Below are positions 60,999 through 64,000 of a stretch of DNA of 64,000 nt, one piece after another. Below the pieces are notes generated by a model. The model did not search any database and was not told the DNA's origin. It saw only the letters and a list, made by a program, of their open reading frames with translations. Origin of the DNA: Pseudomonas sp. GM74. Lineage in GTDB: Bacteria; Pseudomonadota; Gammaproteobacteria; Pseudomonadales; Pseudomonadaceae. Location: positions 35,649 through 99,648 of the forward strand of contig NZ_AKJG01000108.1 of NCBI RefSeq assembly GCF_000282455.1, written 5' to 3'. Position 1 is the first letter of the stretch, and each line of letters begins with the position of its first letter. The translations under genes were made by a program, and so were the position numbers.

Positions 60999-61018
60999 AG
61001 AATCTGGAACCAGGTTCT
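60999..61018. promoter_or_regulatory. Candidate IclR operator, site 3
   Basis: AGAATCTGG-AA-CCAGGTTCT, 9-bp arms with one mismatch, 50-69 bases upstream of the Gfo/Idh/MocA start. It is the best formed of the three related sites. Confidence 0.65.
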
Positions 61019-61067
61019 AAATTATTTGAGTTCATTACTCCAATAACACTCACAAGAGGACCGTATC

Positions 61068-62123
61068 TTGAATTCGCCACTTCGCATCGCCCTGATCGGT
61101 GCTGGCAACATGGGCCAGCAGCACTACCAGCACCTGCAATCCCTGACTGAAGCGACGTTATGCGCCGTGGCCGATCCCGGACCGCAGGCGGCCAGTCTTG
61201 CGGCGCAATGGGGCGTAGCCTGTTTCGCCGATCATCGTCAGATGCTGGAGCAGGCGAAGCCGGACGCTGTCATCGTCGCCAACCCGAACACGCAGCACGT
61301 CAGCACGGCCCTCGATTGCCTCGCGGCCGGCGTACCGGTATTGCTGGAAAAACCGGTGGGCGTGCACCTGGATGAAGCCAGGGAACTGGTGGCTGCCTCA
61401 AAGGCCAGTGACGTTCCGGTACTGGTCGGACATCACCGCCGGCACAATCCGCTGATTGTTCGCGCCCACGAACTTGTCCACAGCGGTGCATTGGGTCGGT
61501 TGACCACGGTCACGGCGCTCTGGCAGTTGCGCAAGCCAGACAGCTATTTTGAAACACCCTGGCGCCGCGAGGCCGGTGCGGGGATGTTGTTGACCAACCT
61601 GATCCACGACCTCGATCTGCTGCGACACTTGTGCGGTGAAGTGCGTCAGGTTCAAGCCATCACCAGCAATGCCATTCGCGGGTTTGCCAATGAGGATTGT
61701 GCGGCGGTGTTGCTGCAATTCGACAACGGTGCACTGGGCAGCCTGACCGGCTCCGATGCGGTGGCCGCGCCCTGGAGTTGGGAGCTGGATTCGGGGGAGA
61801 ACCCGGTGTATCCGCATCATCCTGATCAACCGTGCTACTTGTTGGCCGGAACGGGTGGGGCGCTGAGCATTCCGCAGCTTAAACGCTGGCACTACAACGA
61901 AGTCGATGGCGGCTGGCATCAACCGTTGCCGGCAACCCAGGAAAGCTTCAGTGCCGATGAAGCCCTGCGTCTGCAGCTACAGCACTTCGTGCGCGTTGCG
62001 CGCCGGGAGGTCGAGCCGCTGGTGAGTGCCGCCGATGCCGCGCGTACGTTGGCGCTGATCGAAGCCATCCGTGAGGCAGCCGAAACCGGGCGTGCCTGCG
62101 CGCCATCGTTGATCGAGGGTTGA
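61068..62123 (+). CDS. Gfo/Idh/MocA family oxidoreductase
   Basis: 351 aa with a TTG start at 61068 (MNSPLRIALIGAGNMGQQHYQHL); AGAGGA lies 7 bases upstream. Rossmann motif ALIGAGNMGQQHYQ and the catalytic-region motif LLEKPVGVHLDEA (EKP) are intact, and the C-terminal alpha/beta domain contains a TNLIHDLDLLRHL dyad region. Members oxidise cyclic polyols, sugars or keto-sugars with NAD(P). The gene overlaps nothing but leads directly into the isomerase gene (ATG 3 bases after the TGA). The substrate is not predictable. Confidence 0.92.
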   Translation: MNSPLRIALIGAGNMGQQHYQHLQSLTEATLCAVADPGPQAASLAAQWGVACFADHRQMLEQAKPDAVIVANPNTQHVSTALDCLAAGVPVLLEKPVGVHLDEARELVAASKASDVPVLVGHHRRHNPLIVRAHELVHSGALGRLTTVTALWQLRKPDSYFETPWRREAGAGMLLTNLIHDLDLLRHLCGEVRQVQAITSNAIRGFANEDCAAVLLQFDNGALGSLTGSDAVAAPWSWELDSGENPVYPHHPDQPCYLLAGTGGALSIPQLKRWHYNEVDGGWHQPLPATQESFSADEALRLQLQHFVRVARREVEPLVSAADAARTLALIEAIREAAETGRACAPSLIEG

Positions 62124-62125
62124 GC

Positions 62126-62941
62126 ATGAGCGAGCGCATCTTCTCCCTGGCCAGCCTGACCGTGCTGGAGTTGTCACCGCCCGACATGGTCGAGGTCGCC
62201 GCGCGGGCCGGTTACAGTCATGTCGGCTTGCGTCTGGTACCGGCGACCCCGGAGGAGCACCATTTTGCCCTGGTGGCCGACCACGAATTGCGGCGCCAGA
62301 CCCTGGCGCGTCTGCGCGATACCGGTATTCGGGTGCTGGACGTCGAAATCCTGCGGCTCAAGCCGGAAACCGTCGTCGCCGATTTCGAAAAAATCCTCGC
62401 GGTGGGTGCCGAGTTCGGCGCCAGTGAGTTGCTGGTGGCCGGTAACGATCCTGACGAGCAGCGGCTGACGCAGCATTTTGCCGAGCTCTGTGATCTGGCG
62501 GCAGCCTATGGGCTGCACCCGCATCTGGAGTTCATGCCCTGGACCGATGCGCGCAATCTTCAACAAGCCACGCGTATCGTGGAAAACGCCGGGCGTGAAA
62601 ACGGCGGCGTATTGGTGGACGCCTTCCACTTCGACCGCTCTGGATCGCGGCTGGAAGAACTGGCCAAAGTTGTCCCCTCACGGTTACGGTATGCACAGTT
62701 GTGTGACGTCGCAGGACCTCGGCCGGCCGACATGGCGGAGATCTTGCGTCAGGCGCGTAACGAACGGCGTTTTCCCGGCGATGGCGATTGTGACCTGCCG
62801 GGGTTGTTGCGCGGTTTGCCGGCTGACATTGCGTTGAGCCTGGAGATTCCCACCGTACAGTTGCTGGAGCAGGGCGTGAGTGGATTAGACCGGGCGCAGA
62901 TGGCGCTGGATAAAACCCGGGAATTGTTGGCGTGGCTCTGA
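62126..62941 (+). CDS. TIM-barrel sugar-phosphate isomerase/epimerase family protein
   Basis: 271 aa from the ATG at 62126 (MSERIFSLASLTVLELSPPD). Xylose-isomerase-like TIM barrel (AP_endonuc_2 clan) with LVAGNDPDEQRL, HLEFMPWTDARN, LVDAFHFDRSGS, and GDGDCDLPGLL; the Glu/Asp/His metal ligands are placed as in IolE/Hyi-type enzymes. It probably isomerises or dehydrates the product of the adjacent oxidoreductase. Proximity suggests a joint pathway; no substrate can be assigned. Confidence 0.9.
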   Translation: MSERIFSLASLTVLELSPPDMVEVAARAGYSHVGLRLVPATPEEHHFALVADHELRRQTLARLRDTGIRVLDVEILRLKPETVVADFEKILAVGAEFGASELLVAGNDPDEQRLTQHFAELCDLAAAYGLHPHLEFMPWTDARNLQQATRIVENAGRENGGVLVDAFHFDRSGSRLEELAKVVPSRLRYAQLCDVAGPRPADMAEILRQARNERRFPGDGDCDLPGLLRGLPADIALSLEIPTVQLLEQGVSGLDRAQMALDKTRELLAWL

Positions 62942-62957
62942 TCGGTGCTGCGCCCCT

Positions 62958-63042
62958 ATCGTCGGAATGCCGCCCAGGCCAAGCCACGCTTCCACAGGTT
63001 CTATGCCGGCCGGGTGCAAGCGTGGTTTGCCCGTGATGCTTT
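62958..63042. repeat. Degenerate REPIN
   Basis: A decayed cgtcggaatgccgcccaggc + aagccacgcttccacagg arm (62958-62998) faces gtggtttgcccgtgatg (63022-63038), with several mismatches. Looks like an old copy of the 27498-27617 composite. Confidence 0.5.
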
Positions 63043-63064
63043 TGACTTCAAGTAAGGAAACCCA

Positions 63065-63943
63065 ATGACCGTCAGCACCCCGCTTTCCGGCGTCAATCAG
63101 CCCTTCAAAGGGATCCTGCTGATCGTTGTCGCAACCTTCCTGTTTTCCAGCCACGACGCCTTTTCCAAATACCTCTCCGGTTTCTATCCCATTGTCATGG
63201 TGGTCTGGGCGCGCTACGTGGTGCACACCTTGCTGATGGCCGGGATTTTCCTGCCGCAGTCCGGGCTGCGGGTGCTGCGTACCAAACGGCCATTACTGCA
63301 GGTGATCCGGGCGCTGTGCCTGCTGGGCACCAGTCTGTTTTTCACCACGGGGCTGATGTACATCCCGTTGGCCGAGGCCACGTCGGTCAACTTCCTCGCT
63401 CCGGTGCTGGTCACCGCGTTGTCGGTGCCGTTACTTGGCGAGCGGGTGACTCGGGGGCAATGGCTGGCGGTGATTTTCGGTTTCAGCGGGGTGCTGATCA
63501 TCGTTCACCCCGGGGGTGATCTGTTTACCCCGGCGGTGTTGCTGCCGTTCTGCTCGGCGCTGTTTTTCTGCTTCTATCAACTGCTGACGCGCAAGCTCAG
63601 CGAGATCGACAGCCCGACTACCAGCAACTTTTTCGCAGGCTTGTGCAACACGCTGGTGATGAGTGCGCTGGTGCCGTTCTTCTGGCAGACGCCGAACCTG
63701 GTGCATGGCGCGATGATGCTGGCGCTGGGGGCCTGCGGGATGACGGCACATCTGTTCCTGACCCAGGCTTTCCGCCTCGCGGCACCGGCACTGCTGGCAC
63801 CGTTCAGCTATTGCCAGATCATCTTCGCCGGCCTCTTGGGCTGGCTGCTGTTTTCCCATACGCCGACACTGACCACCGTGCTCGGCATCGCCGTGATCTG
63901 CTGCAGCGGGTTGGCAGCGGCCTGGCAGCAAAGCCGTCGCTGA
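63065..63943 (+). CDS. DMT/EamA family transporter
   Basis: 292 aa with ten membrane helices and two EamA repeats (LIVVATFLFSSHDAFSKYL and MTAHLFLTQAFRLAAPALLAPFSYCQIIFAGLLGW). GKAT-like start of the second repeat: LFTPAVLLPFCSALFFCFYQLLTRKLS. Possibly the transporter for the pathway encoded upstream, although EamA proteins are often exporters. It follows the isomerase gene by 123 bases containing a decayed REPIN, so it may have its own promoter. Confidence 0.88.
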   Translation: MTVSTPLSGVNQPFKGILLIVVATFLFSSHDAFSKYLSGFYPIVMVVWARYVVHTLLMAGIFLPQSGLRVLRTKRPLLQVIRALCLLGTSLFFTTGLMYIPLAEATSVNFLAPVLVTALSVPLLGERVTRGQWLAVIFGFSGVLIIVHPGGDLFTPAVLLPFCSALFFCFYQLLTRKLSEIDSPTTSNFFAGLCNTLVMSALVPFFWQTPNLVHGAMMLALGACGMTAHLFLTQAFRLAAPALLAPFSYCQIIFAGLLGWLLFSHTPTLTTVLGIAVICCSGLAAAWQQSRR

Positions 63944-63990
63944 AAGAGAGGCGTCAGGCCTAATGCCAGTCACTTGCGCGGTAATGCGAT

Positions 63991-64000
63991 CTGTAGCAGC
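63991..64000. repeat. Start of a TGTAGCAGC-class palindrome, cut by the window end
   Basis: The last 10 bases, ctgtagcagc, match the first bases of the 7438-7572 arm exactly. Too short for certainty. Confidence 0.3.

Overview
The window is chromosomal DNA from a fluorescent Pseudomonas, most likely the P. fluorescens group. Three things suggest this. Coding density and G+C are high. Gene order from the lytic transglycosylase/rlpA end to hrpB matches, from memory of established gene order, the P. aeruginosa PA4001-PA3961 block (rlpA, dacA, ybeD, lipB, lipA, holA, lptE, leuS, lnt, corC, ybeY, ybeZ, miaB, hemL, thiE, thiD, ladS, aidB-like, amn, rluE). REP/REPIN palindromes typical of this group are scattered between genes. 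I saw no tRNA, rRNA, CRISPR array, insertion sequence or prophage.

Positions 1-25.7 kb are core. They hold cell-wall enzymes (MltB end, RlpA, PBP5, an LD-carboxypeptidase, a second MltB-type transglycosylase), lipoate attachment and synthesis (lipB, lipA), and the ribosome-rescue factor arfA with a hairpin inside its reading frame. Next come holA-lptE-leuS, the lnt-corC-ybeY-ybeZ-miaB envelope and RNA-maturation group, the thiD-thiE-hemL cofactor operon, and the hybrid sensor kinase gene ladS. Positions 25.8-36.3 kb carry aidB-like, amn, rluE, an Lrp regulator, a Q/N-rich exported protein, a CDF metal exporter and hrpB. A terminator-bounded non-coding stretch that may encode a small RNA lies upstream of the Q/N-rich gene.

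From 36.3 kb onward the content is more accessory. Positions 36.3-43.4 kb hold a LysR regulator divergent from an aldehyde dehydrogenase, an omega-aminotransferase and a TauT/NitT-type ABC transporter, which looks like an uptake and oxidation route for an unidentified amine. Positions 43.5-57.4 kb mix housekeeping and poorly characterised genes: an EEP hydrolase, a YciC-like protein, DUF2076, an NYN nuclease with a DEDDh exonuclease, Lrp with the YedA exporter, RhlE, a flavoprotein, an HDAC-like enzyme, GNAT, TesB, HAD and a zinc metallopeptidase.

Positions 57.6-63.9 kb are a small IclR-centred catabolic locus: an FAD-dependent dehydrogenase, a broken aldo/keto reductase, a Gfo/Idh/MocA oxidoreductase, a TIM-barrel isomerase and an EamA transporter. 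A palindromic motif (core TCTGGAAC) occurs at the FAD-gene, iclR and Gfo/Idh promoters and is the best candidate for the IclR operator. This locus, the amine cluster, the arfA internal hairpin and the candidate RNA at 30.9-31.1 kb are the points most worth following up.
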